Below are positions 5,165-12,097 of a DNA stretch of 14,183 bases, piece by piece. The notes under the pieces are model-generated. The model was not told the origin of the DNA and ran no database searches. It saw only the letters and a program-made list of their open reading frames with translations. The stretch spans positions 1 to 14,183 of the forward strand of contig CABUJL010000039.1 in NCBI GenBank assembly GCA_902491915.1, in the 5' to 3' direction. Each line of letters begins with the position of its first letter. Position 1 is the stretch's first letter. A program made the position numbers and the translations under genes. The stretch is from an uncultured Collinsella sp. GTDB taxonomy: Bacteria; Actinomycetota; Coriobacteriia; Coriobacteriales; Coriobacteriaceae.

Positions 5165-7906
5165 TCACTCGTCGAGCAGGAGGTCCGAGGAGCCGAGGCG
5201 CTCTTCTCGCGCCGGGGCGGCGCTCACGCTTATGTAGTCGAAGACATATGCGATCTCGCTTACGGGAACCTCTACGCGATAGCGCGTCGAGATGCTCGAG
5301 AAGCTCTGCCTGAAGGACTCGATGAAATCGGCACGTTCCTCCTCGAAGCGGTCCTGGCCAACGTAGGTCTCAATGGGGTTTCTGGTAACAAGGCGCTCGA
5401 CGAGACAGCAGAGGTGGACGTAGAGCCCAATGATGGCGTTGCTGCCGATCTTCTCGCCTGTCCTGCGCTGAAGCTCGTGCACGGCGCTCTCGATCTCGTG
5501 GAATAGCCGCTCCGGGTCGAGGATGGTGATGGAGCGGATGACGTTCTGCAGCGTCATGTTCGAGAGCAGCTTCTCGTGGAAAGAAGAGAGCTCGGAAGCG
5601 TCAAGCCACCTGCCGAACACGGCATCAACCTTAGAGGCGGACGCCGTCGACATGATGTCCTCGAGGGCGACGAAGGGGACGGAGGCGACCCCGGGGTCTC
5701 CCGTGCCGATGACGGCGCAGACGCGGTGCTCGGAGAAAACGGCGTCGTTCGACCCGTTCGCGACGAGCTGCTTGAAGGGCCTCGTGAGCAGGCGCGCGCC
5801 TATGGTGCGCGGGAGGCTCTGCGAGACGAGCTGGCGTATCCTCTCCGCGGCGTCGACCCCGGACTCGGAGCAGAAGACGATGGCGTCCTCACGGTTGACG
5901 CGCTCGATCACCTTGCAGTGCGTCACGCACGCGGCGGTCGCATCGCCAAGAACCTCGGCGATGGACTTGCCGCCGAGCAGCCCGACCCCGATCTCGAGCG
6001 CAAGACCGGTAGAGACGTTGTTCACCACGCCGATAGTGGAGTCGGTAACGTTCTCGAGGGCCTTATAGGCCTCCTCCAAGGAGCCCATGTCGACGAGGAA
6101 CACGACCCCGGTGCAGTAGGAATGGCGGTCGACGAGGCGCTGGAGCGGACCGACGATGTCCTTCAGCTGCTGGTCGTAGGGCATGTCGACAGCCTCGTAC
6201 ACATGCATGCCGAGCATACGGTTCGCCGCGTCGGCGATGCTCGTCGCCGTTGAGTAGCCGTGGGACAAGATGACGCAGAGCGTCCGAAGGGCCTTCGCAT
6301 CGCGAGACTCCGATGCGACGCACAGCGTCAGAAGCGTCTTCGTGAAGTGATCGAGCGAGATTCCCAGCGCCCCTTCCACGTCTGCGGCGACCTGATCGGA
6401 GACACTCGAGGCAAACGGCAATTCGGAGGTCACGGCACCAAGGAGATGGGAGATTTGCTCCGCACAGGCAGACTTTCGCCTAGCCAGGCCGATACCCGGC
6501 CACAACTGCAGGCAAATCTCCTGGGCCAGTAGAAAAGCGACCTTCCTCGAAAGCTCGATGCCATAAGAAGAGCCTGCGTCGGCAAGGACCGCGCCCACGA
6601 CGCGCTCGAAGGCGCGCGACCTCGAGGAGGCGACGCCGTGGTCGAAGATCAAGTGATCCTCAACGCCGCGCACAGCGGAGACAGCTTGCGAGACAAGCTC
6701 GGAGACAGAGAGCTCCCCGGCGCAGAATCGCTCATCAAGAGAGCACAGGGCATCGAGCGCCTGCTCGACCGGCCCTGTGCTCTCGGCGGCATCCAGAGAC
6801 GCGTCAATCAGAACGCCATCGTCGGGCTGTTGATCGATCTGCGCGGAGGAGAGGAGCCCGCTGGGAAGAAGATACGGGCGAACGACGACGTAGTCGCCCT
6901 CGCGATTGAGGAACGCTTTGGCGCAGCAGTTCGTCACGCAGGCGCGCAAGCCGGCGATGTTATCGGAAAAGTCCGCGTTCACGAGACAACGGTATGCGCC
7001 GCGGCTGATCTTCACATCAGAACCGATTCGGCACCCCTCGCTGCGCAGGAAGCTCAAGATGAGATCCTCGCGCTCCTCGGGGGTCCGCTCCTTGAGTGAG
7101 GGGACGCGGGCACAGATGGGCATTTTGCTGTAGGCCGAGGAAACCTTCAGATCATCGGCGGAAAGCGTCGTCGAAAGAACGAGGCGAGCGCGCGGCGCAT
7201 CCTGGGAGGCATCGAGCCCGAGGGCCGTCGCAAGGCAGTGTTCCATCGCAGAGGGAGAAAGTGCCTCGATGCCGTTGACAAAGACCACGCCCCCGCGCGA
7301 TTTCGCGATCGACTCGTCAAGAAGTCCATTGAACGAGGCGGCGTCCGGGACCCCGGTGCAGTCGATGCGCAAATAGGAGGAGTCGCGGGACAGCAAGCCC
7401 TGGTTCTTGCCGTACTCGTACACAAGACGAGAAAGGAAAGACTTGCCGACACCCACGCCGCCGCTCAAGAGGATGGGCAGGCCGAACGGAGGGTACTGAA
7501 CCGCAGCCTTGCACTGCTCGACAACGGAGCTGAGGCTCAGGTCAAAGCCCACGGCACGCGCGAAGTCACGGTGATCGGCGATTCCCGTCGCCTGGATGAG
7601 GTCGGCGAGCGAGGCGTACTCGCTTGCAGAGAGCTTTACCTGAAAACGCTTCTGGAACGCGCGGCGATGAAAATAACGGACAGGCCTGCCCGCCACCTTA
7701 ACCACAAGGCCGGCGCGAACAAGGTCGTTGAGGTACTGGCTCGCCAGACTCCTGGAGATGATGAGCGTCTCGGCGATGTCGGAGGTGGACAGACGGGCAA
7801 GGTCGTCGAGCGAGACGGCAGAGGTGAGGGCCTCGAGATGCTCGAGAATCCTGTCCCTCATGTCGGCGGGCTTCTTTGCCAAGCTGTCCTGTGCGGTCTT
7901 GTCCAT
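5165..7906 (-). CDS. LevR-type PTS-sensing transcriptional regulator with degenerate AAA+ domain
   Basis: This 913-residue regulator has the LevR/ManR order. An N-terminal winged helix (about 15-82) is followed by a sigma-54-activator-like AAA+ domain (about 120-350), PRD1 (about 400-500), an EIIA-Man-like domain (about 540-665; H549 in S-H-G-Y-S-T-A-T-S), an EIIB-Gat-like domain (about 672-770; C679) and PRD2 (about 785-895; H831 in Y-V-H-L-C-C-L-V). In B. subtilis LevR, the histidines equivalent to H549 and H831 are phosphorylated by HPr and EIIB, which stimulate and inhibit it respectively. Walker A is intact (GGVGVGKS, 149-156). However, Walker B reads VVFVNG (207-212) instead of an acidic D-E, the GAFTGA loop is absent (only about 20 residues separate C183 from Walker B), and the usual R-R before P-S-L-K-E-R is replaced by S-K-M-P. 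It therefore probably cannot remodel sigma-54 RNA polymerase. The start has AAGGAGGT 8 nt upstream. It heads the PTS operon. Confidence 0.93.
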   Translation of the reverse strand: MDKTAQDSLAKKPADMRDRILEHLEALTSAVSLDDLARLSTSDIAETLIISRSLASQYLNDLVRAGLVVKVAGRPVRYFHRRAFQKRFQVKLSASEYASLADLIQATGIADHRDFARAVGFDLSLSSVVEQCKAAVQYPPFGLPILLSGGVGVGKSFLSRLVYEYGKNQGLLSRDSSYLRIDCTGVPDAASFNGLLDESIAKSRGGVVFVNGIEALSPSAMEHCLATALGLDASQDAPRARLVLSTTLSADDLKVSSAYSKMPICARVPSLKERTPEEREDLILSFLRSEGCRIGSDVKISRGAYRCLVNADFSDNIAGLRACVTNCCAKAFLNREGDYVVVRPYLLPSGLLSSAQIDQQPDDGVLIDASLDAAESTGPVEQALDALCSLDERFCAGELSVSELVSQAVSAVRGVEDHLIFDHGVASSRSRAFERVVGAVLADAGSSYGIELSRKVAFLLAQEICLQLWPGIGLARRKSACAEQISHLLGAVTSELPFASSVSDQVAADVEGALGISLDHFTKTLLTLCVASESRDAKALRTLCVILSHGYSTATSIADAANRMLGMHVYEAVDMPYDQQLKDIVGPLQRLVDRHSYCTGVVFLVDMGSLEEAYKALENVTDSTIGVVNNVSTGLALEIGVGLLGGKSIAEVLGDATAACVTHCKVIERVNREDAIVFCSESGVDAAERIRQLVSQSLPRTIGARLLTRPFKQLVANGSNDAVFSEHRVCAVIGTGDPGVASVPFVALEDIMSTASASKVDAVFGRWLDASELSSFHEKLLSNMTLQNVIRSITILDPERLFHEIESAVHELQRRTGEKIGSNAIIGLYVHLCCLVERLVTRNPIETYVGQDRFEEERADFIESFRQSFSSISTRYRVEVPVSEIAYVFDYISVSAAPAREERLGSSDLLLDE

Positions 7907-7916
7907 GACTTCTTAC

Positions 7917-7936
7917 CTCCTTGTACAAGGAGTATA
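7917..7936 (-). promoter_or_regulatory. Promoter -10 box and overlapping 16-bp palindrome of the regulator gene
   Basis: On the minus strand TATACT (7936-7931) is a strong -10 box 25 nt upstream of the ATG. No good -35 box lies at the usual distance. Overlapping its last bases is a perfect palindrome, CTCCTTGT/ACAAGGAG (7917-7932), which would span the transcription start and contains part of the ribosome-binding site. The layout is typical of an operator for (auto)repression. Confidence 0.55.
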
Positions 7937-8223
7937 AGGGGAACACAGAGAACGGAAGGGGGCGCGTGGGGGAATCAACAGCCCCGAGGAGAAGTTCACC
8001 ACTTGAGGGGCAGAAAACAACGGCCATTGAACATTCAGGGCCGACGCTCAACACTTCGACTCGACACTTCGCTTTGGAAAGGGCCCTGCGCGATGGTGCA
8101 GCCCTCCATCTCGCAGCACAGGTCGCCGAAGGTCGCGAGGATGCGTTCCTTCTGTTCCGTGGGCGAGACGGCTCGGTGGGCAAGGTCCTCTCAAAAGGGG
8201 TCGTCCGACGCCGCAAGACCTCG

Positions 8224-8503
8224 ATGACCGACTACCGCCTCGAGCAAGTGGCGGATTACCTCTGCACCATCGAACTTGCCTTGGTCAAGTGCGAGGCCAA
8301 GGAGAACGGTGAGACGTACAACAAGTTCTTCGGAGGTATAGGCTCTTTCAAGAGGAACTGGCTCAAGCAAGCCCGCAGCAAGCGGATATAGCTGGTCTCG
8401 TGGTTTCGCAAGGAACGGTCAGTTCTCCTCTGGCGAGGAACCCCGGGCGACGTGCTTCGAGCAGCGGAAGCTGAAGCGCAAGCAGAAGCAGCGCGGGCAT
8501 TGA
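8224..8503 (+). pseudogene. Possible frameshifted gene remnant, unrecognised
   Basis: ATG at 8224 overlaps the TGA of a preceding short frame (8093-8226) in an ATGA arrangement. The 55-residue frame ends at TAG 8389-8391. A different frame from about 8345 to the TGA at 8501-8503 keeps GC-rich codons and ends in a Lys/Arg-rich tail, as expected if one gene had been shifted by an indel near 8340-8390. There is no recognisable domain and no clear ribosome-binding site. An origin from an insertion sequence is a guess based on the basic tail and the hairpin just downstream. Confidence 0.3.
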
Positions 8504-8526
8504 TCGGTGCCGACATGGACCCAGAC

Positions 8527-8553
8527 GTGAACAGTGCTACATCCCCTGTTCAC
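8527..8553. repeat. Short perfect inverted repeat
   Basis: GTGAACAG (8527-8534) and CTGTTCAC (8546-8553) form perfect 8-bp arms with an 11-nt loop. The site lies just after the decayed coding stretch and before the guaA terminator. It may be the terminator of the lost gene or the end of a mobile element; there is no T run. Confidence 0.45.
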
Positions 8554-8585
8554 GGGGCGCGAAACCGCAAAGGTTGCACAGAGGT

Positions 8586-8630
8586 TGCAAAATAAGAAGC
8601 CCCCGACCTGTTTTCGCAGGTCAGAGGCTT
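8586..8630 (-). terminator. Intrinsic terminator of guaA
   Basis: On the minus strand AAGCCTCT-GACCTG is followed by a 6-nt loop (CGAAAA), then CAGGTC-GGGGGCTT and a T-rich tail (CTTATTTT). The stem starts 19 nt after the guaA stop codon. The core arms GACCTG/CAGGTC (8605-8610, 8617-8622) are perfect, and AAGCC/GGCTT closes the outer part. Confidence 0.9.
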
Positions 8631-8648
8631 GAAATCAACGAATATCGT

Positions 8649-10247
8649 TTATTCCCACTCGATGGTCGCGGGCGGCTTGGACGTGATGTCGTAGCACACG
8701 CGGTTGGCGCCGGGGACCTCGGCGACGATGCGGCCGGAGATGCGGGCAAGCACGTCGTAGGGCAGCTTGGCCCAGTCGGCGGTCATGGCATCGCTGGACT
8801 CGACGGCGCGCAGGATGATCGGGCGCTGGTAGGTGCGCTCGTCGCCCATAACGCCGACGGACTTAATGTCGGGCAGGACCGCAAAGTACTGCCAGCAGCT
8901 GTGCTCGGAGTTGCGCTCGCCGGTCTGCTCAAACAGACGCTGGTTGTAGGCGTCAAGCTCCTCGCGCACGATAGCGTCGGCGTTCTTGAGAATCTCGAGC
9001 TTCTCCTTGTCGACCGCGCCGATGATGCGGATGGCCAGACCCGGGCCCGGGAAAGGCTGGCGGAACACGATATGACTCGGCAGTCCAAGCGCCAGACCAA
9101 GCGCGCGGACCTCGTCCTTAAAGAAGTGGTCGAGCGGCTCAATGAGGTCGAAGTGCACGCCTTCGGGGAACGGGATCAGGTTGTGATGGCTCTTGATGGT
9201 GGCCGTCTTGCCGCCCGTCTTGCGAGCGCCGGACTCGATGATGTCGGGGTAGATGGTGCCCTGAGCCAGGTACTTCACGGGTTTACCATCGGTCTCAAGC
9301 TGCTGAGCAACCGCGAAGAACTCTTTCCAGAACTGCGTACCGATGATGCGGCGCTTCTCCTCGGGCTCGGTCACACCGGCCAGAAGCTCGGCATAGCGGT
9401 CCTCGGCGTGGACGTGGATAAAGTCGACGTCAAACTGCTTGGTGAAGACCTCCTCCACCTGCTCGGGCTCGCCCTTGCGCAGCAGGCCATGGTTGATGAA
9501 CACGCAGGTCATCTGCTTGCCCACGGCGCGAGCGCCCAGCGCAGCCACGACGGAGGAGTCGACGCCACCGGACAGGGCCAGAATCACGCGGTCGTCGCCG
9601 ACCTTCTCGCGGAACTCAGCCGTCATGGTCTCGACCAGGTTGTCCATGCTCCAGTTGGGCTCCAGGCCGCAGATCTCAAACAGGAAGTTGCTCAGCAGCT
9701 GCTGACCGTACTCGGAGTGCTTGACCTCGGGGTGGAACTGCGTGGTGAAAATCTTGCGCTCGACGCACTCCATGGCGGCAACCGGGCACACGTCGGTGCT
9801 AGCGGTAACGGTAAAGCCCTCGGGCACCTCGGAAACGGCGTCGCGATGGCTCATCCACACGGTCTGCTCCATGGGCGTGGAGTTAAAGAGCTTGGCGCCG
9901 GCCGTGCGCGTGATGGTGGCGCGGCCGTACTCGCCCACCTCGGAGTGGCCGACCTTGCCGCCGAGCGTCACGGCCGTGATCTGATGGCCGTAGCAGAAGC
10001 CCAGGACGGGAAGGCCCAGGTCAAAGATGGCGGGATCTATAGACGGAGCGTCCTCGGCATACACGGAAGCCGGACCGCCGGAAAGGATGAGCGCAGAGGC
10101 GTTCATCTCGCGAATCTCGTCGGCCGAGATGTCGCAGGGGACAATCTCGGAATACACGTTGAGGTCGCGGACGCGACGGGCAATGAGCTGACCGTACTGC
10201 GCACCAAAGTCGAGTACGAGGACCTTTGCGGAAGCCTTTTGATCCAT
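8649..10247 (-). CDS. guaA: GMP synthase (glutamine-hydrolysing)
   Basis: This 532-residue enzyme makes GMP from XMP, ATP and glutamine, the last step of guanine nucleotide synthesis, in the cytosol. The N-terminal class I glutamine amidotransferase has VLDFGAQYGQLIARRVR, the nucleophile elbow G-F-C-Y-G-H-Q (Cys85) and the His172/Glu174 pair in T-Q-F-H-P-E. The ATP-pyrophosphatase domain starts at LALSGGVDSS (P-loop about 224-232). The C-terminal dimerisation domain ends in the typical D-I-T-S-K-P-P-A-T-I-E-W-E. The length is normal. I chose the ATG at 10247 because AGAGGGGG lies about 4 nt upstream and it gives the conserved start (M-D-Q-K...VLVLDFG). An upstream in-frame GTG at 10283 would add 12 unrelated residues. 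The gene stands alone, divergent from ansA, and is followed by its own terminator. Confidence 0.98.
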   Translation of the reverse strand: MDQKASAKVLVLDFGAQYGQLIARRVRDLNVYSEIVPCDISADEIREMNASALILSGGPASVYAEDAPSIDPAIFDLGLPVLGFCYGHQITAVTLGGKVGHSEVGEYGRATITRTAGAKLFNSTPMEQTVWMSHRDAVSEVPEGFTVTASTDVCPVAAMECVERKIFTTQFHPEVKHSEYGQQLLSNFLFEICGLEPNWSMDNLVETMTAEFREKVGDDRVILALSGGVDSSVVAALGARAVGKQMTCVFINHGLLRKGEPEQVEEVFTKQFDVDFIHVHAEDRYAELLAGVTEPEEKRRIIGTQFWKEFFAVAQQLETDGKPVKYLAQGTIYPDIIESGARKTGGKTATIKSHHNLIPFPEGVHFDLIEPLDHFFKDEVRALGLALGLPSHIVFRQPFPGPGLAIRIIGAVDKEKLEILKNADAIVREELDAYNQRLFEQTGERNSEHSCWQYFAVLPDIKSVGVMGDERTYQRPIILRAVESSDAMTADWAKLPYDVLARISGRIVAEVPGANRVCYDITSKPPATIEWE

Positions 10248-10312
10248 GGTTCCCCCTCTTGTTGGCGGGGAGCCGGTGCCCACCCGCGTGAATGAACGAA
10301 AATAGCCTTCAT

Positions 10313-10318
10313 AGTGTA
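10313..10318 (-). promoter_or_regulatory. Candidate -10 box of guaA
   Basis: On the minus strand TACACT (10318-10313), within the palindrome GTGTACAC, lies about 65 nt upstream of the guaA start. Another candidate, TATAAC, is a few bases further upstream. Neither has a good -35 box, so the assignment is weak. Confidence 0.25.
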
Positions 10319-10407
10319 CACGTTATATGGGGTTTCTCGCCCCTCGCAGCCATCAGCGCACGGCAAACGCACGACCTGGGCCCCTATTTGACGGCAATTG
10401 AAGTGTT

Positions 10408-10440
10408 TTCAAACGTTACAGATGATGTAATACGTTTGAA
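10408..10440. promoter_or_regulatory. Inverted-repeat operator in the guaA-ansA divergent spacer
   Basis: TTCAAACGT (10408-10416) and ACGTTTGAA (10432-10440) are perfect 9-bp inverted arms. They enclose TACA and TGTA (10417-10420, 10426-10429), which are themselves inverted. An extra half-site TTGAA sits at 10398-10402. The right arm overlaps the candidate -35 box of ansA, so a bound dimer would block that promoter. The binding protein is unknown. Confidence 0.6.
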
Positions 10441-10463
10441 CATTGGACGCCCTGTGCCACAAT
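10436..10463 (+). promoter_or_regulatory. Candidate sigma-70-type promoter of ansA
   Basis: TTGAAC (10436-10441) and CACAAT (10458-10463) are separated by 16 nt, each matching about four of six consensus bases. Transcription would begin near 10470, leaving a leader of about 45 nt before the ATG at 10515. Confidence 0.45.
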
Positions 10464-10514
10464 ACTGCCGAACGACTCCGCCTCTGCGGCGGCAAATACG
10501 ATAGGAATACCAGC

Positions 10515-11528
10515 ATGAAGCGCATCCTTCTCATCGCCACGGGCGGCACCATCGCATCGACCGAGGACGGCAACGGCCTCTCCCCCGCCCTGACCGGTGA
10601 GGAGCTCGCCCAGAGCGTCCCCGAGATCTCGGGCCTCTGCGAGCTCGACGTCGTGCAGCCCATGAACATCGACAGCACCAACATGCGCCCCAGCGACTGG
10701 ATGTGTATCCGCGACGTCATCGTCAAGGGCTATGCCGACCACGACGGATTCGTGATTCTACACGGCACCGACACCATGAGCTACACCGCAGCAGCGCTTT
10801 CCTACCTGATTCAGGACAGCCCCAAGCCCATCGTGCTCACCGGCTCGCAAAAGCCCATGGGCAACCCCTTTACCGACGCCAAGCTCAACCTGTACCAGAG
10901 CCTGCTCTATGCGCTCGACGAGCACTCGCACGACGTCTCGATCGTGTTTGGCGGCGTCGCCATTGCCGGCACGCGCGCCCGCAAGCAGCGCACCATGAGC
11001 TTTAACGCGTTCATTAGCGTCAACTATCCGCCCATTGCCTACATCCGCAATGACCGCATCGTGCGCAACGGGCTTCACGGCACGCATCAGGGCGAAAACC
11101 CGGTGCGTTTCTACGACAGCATCGACCCGCGCGTATTTGTACTCAAGCTTACGCCCGGCGTAAACCCGGGCATCCTCGACGCCCTTGCCGATAGCTACGA
11201 TGCTGTAATCCTTGAGACCTTTGGCATTGGCGGTATTCCCGAGTTTGGCGAGTCCGGCGATTCGTTCCAAGAGGCAATTTTCCGCTGGGTCGATTCGGGT
11301 CGCACCGTCGTTATGACCACGCAGGTCCCCGAAGAGGGCCTCGATCTGGGCGTTTATGAGGTCGGCCGCGCTTACGCCGATCATCCGGGCATTCTGCGCG
11401 GCGATGATATGACCACCGAGACGCTCGTGGCCAAAACCATGTGGGCACTCGGCCAGTCACGTGATGCGGCCGAGATTCAGCGCCTGTTCTACAGCCAAGT
11501 CAACCACGACCGCATCCCGATGGCGTAA
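10515..11528 (+). CDS. ansA: Type I (cytosolic) L-asparaginase
   Basis: This 337-residue enzyme hydrolyses L-asparagine to aspartate and ammonia. The two family signatures are present: I-A-T-G-G-T-I-A-S-T (Thr12, the nucleophile) and H-G-T-D-T-M (Thr85 and Asp86 of the second catalytic triad). A lysine in the A-R-K-Q-R-T segment (Lys157) fits the remaining triad position. VLTGSQKPMG and ETFGIGGIP are further conserved blocks. There is no signal peptide, and length and sequence fit the cytosolic AnsA type. I chose the ATG at 10515 because it gives M-K-R-I-L-L-I-A-T-G-G-T and has AGGA about 9 nt upstream. The frame stays open to 10443, but that region overlaps the probable promoter. It is a single-gene unit, divergent from guaA and probably controlled by the operator at 10408-10440. 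Confidence 0.96.
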   Translation: MKRILLIATGGTIASTEDGNGLSPALTGEELAQSVPEISGLCELDVVQPMNIDSTNMRPSDWMCIRDVIVKGYADHDGFVILHGTDTMSYTAAALSYLIQDSPKPIVLTGSQKPMGNPFTDAKLNLYQSLLYALDEHSHDVSIVFGGVAIAGTRARKQRTMSFNAFISVNYPPIAYIRNDRIVRNGLHGTHQGENPVRFYDSIDPRVFVLKLTPGVNPGILDALADSYDAVILETFGIGGIPEFGESGDSFQEAIFRWVDSGRTVVMTTQVPEEGLDLGVYEVGRAYADHPGILRGDDMTTETLVAKTMWALGQSRDAAEIQRLFYSQVNHDRIPMA

Positions 11529-11532
11529 TCCC

Positions 11533-11560
11533 TAAGGCAGCTCCACTTATCGCAGCCTTA
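11533..11560 (+). terminator. Weak hairpin after ansA
   Basis: TAAGGC (11533-11538) and GCCTTA (11555-11560) form a short stem starting 4 nt after the ansA stop, with a 16-nt loop and no T run. It is a possible but weak terminator; the structured repeat that follows may contribute. Confidence 0.3.
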
Positions 11561-11570
11561 AACGACAGGT

Positions 11571-11814
11571 GGTCCCCCTCGGGCCGTGCAAAAATCGGAG
11601 TATTCTGCAATTTCTCCTCCGTAGGCATAGAATCGACCGATTGTTAGACGAACTTTTAGGACGAGGGTTCCGTCTAGTAAATATTTATTCCTCATTTTTA
11701 TTTAGTATGTGGATTAACTACTGCCAAAAAGGCAAAGCCAGCCGCTCGAGCTACCATCTACGGCCAAACTGGTGCTGAATACTCGCGATTTTGCACATCG
11801 CAACCAGGGGGACC
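11571..11814. repeat. Non-coding element bounded by near-identical inverted repeats of about 40 nt
   Basis: The left end has GGTCCCCCT (11571-11579), 6 nt, then GTGCAAAAATCGGAGTATTC (11586-11605) and TGCA. The right end, read on the other strand, has GGTCCCCCT (11814-11806), 9 nt, then GTGCAAAATCGCGAGTATTC (11796-11777) and AGCA. The long blocks differ at about two to three positions. The core of about 165 nt is AT-richer than its surroundings (around 11676-11710) and contains small palindromes, for example AATCG-AC-CGATT (11631-11642) and TGCC-AAAAA-GGCA (11722-11734). No credible gene is inside. It could be a miniature inverted-repeat transposable element, a REP/BIME-like element or a structured RNA. 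No target-site duplication is evident. Confidence 0.7.
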
Positions 11815-11849
11815 CGCCCAAAGAGCGTCAAATACAGCGGGGGAACGCC

Positions 11850-12068
11850 CTATCCGATACCCTCGAGAAGCTCTGACACCGTCATGCCGAGTGCGGGCGC
11901 GATCTTAAATAGAACCTTGAGCGTGAAATTTGCCGTCCCATCTTCGATTCGGTCGAGGTAGGGTCGGCTGATTCCTGTCGCCACACAAAAATCAACCTTG
12001 GAGATACCAAGGTCCCTGCGTGTCTCTTCGACCCGCCTGCCAAGAATCTGTTTCGCACGTTCGTCCAT
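11850..12068 (-). CDS. Small Xre-family helix-turn-helix regulator
   Basis: This 72-residue protein consists almost entirely of one Cro/C1-type DNA-binding domain. G-I-S-K-V-D-F-C-V-A-T-G-I-S-R-P-Y-L-D-R-I-E-D-G (21-44) forms the helix-turn-helix, followed by N-F-T-L-K-V-L-F-K-I-A-P-A-L-G-M-T-V-S-E-L-L. There is no partner or sensor domain, so it probably acts as a dimeric repressor. The ATG at 12068 is 29 nt from a 24-bp perfect palindrome (12098-12121), a natural target for such a dimer. No strong ribosome-binding site precedes the ATG (only a GGCTG-like stretch), consistent with low expression. It is divergent from the gene at 12145, which it may control together with itself. Confidence 0.88.
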   Translation of the reverse strand: MDERAKQILGRRVEETRRDLGISKVDFCVATGISRPYLDRIEDGTANFTLKVLFKIAPALGMTVSELLEGIG

Positions 12069-12097
12069 GCAGCCGAGTTTGAAATGGAGCCGAACAT

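Larger units (their letters stand above)
7937..8590. other. Gene-free stretch with decayed coding-like fragments
   Basis: No intact gene is visible between the regulator promoter and the guaA terminator. Parts look formerly coding. On the plus strand, 8224-8391 reads as 55 residues (starting M-T-D-Y-R-L, ending Q-A-R-S-K-R-I) with GC-rich third positions. The +2 frame then carries on to 8503 with a very basic end (FEQRKLKRKQKQRGH). The opposite strand also reads plausibly but with stops (TGA near 8190 and 8418). I do not recognise any of these. They could be a degraded transposase or other mobile-element remnant. Confidence 0.4.

Noticed and set aside
3809..5506. 565-codon open frame on the plus strand opposite EIIC, EIIB and the regulator end
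   Set aside because: The composition is rich in D, E, G and H with no motif; it crosses three genes with clear family signatures on the other strand.
8574..10295. 573-codon open frame opposite guaA
   Set aside because: It is the mirror of guaA, and a real gene antisense to the whole of GMP synthase with no motif is not credible.
11569..11778. 69-codon open frame inside the inverted-repeat element
   Set aside because: It begins within the left repeat arm, has no ribosome-binding site, and the composition is not coding-like.
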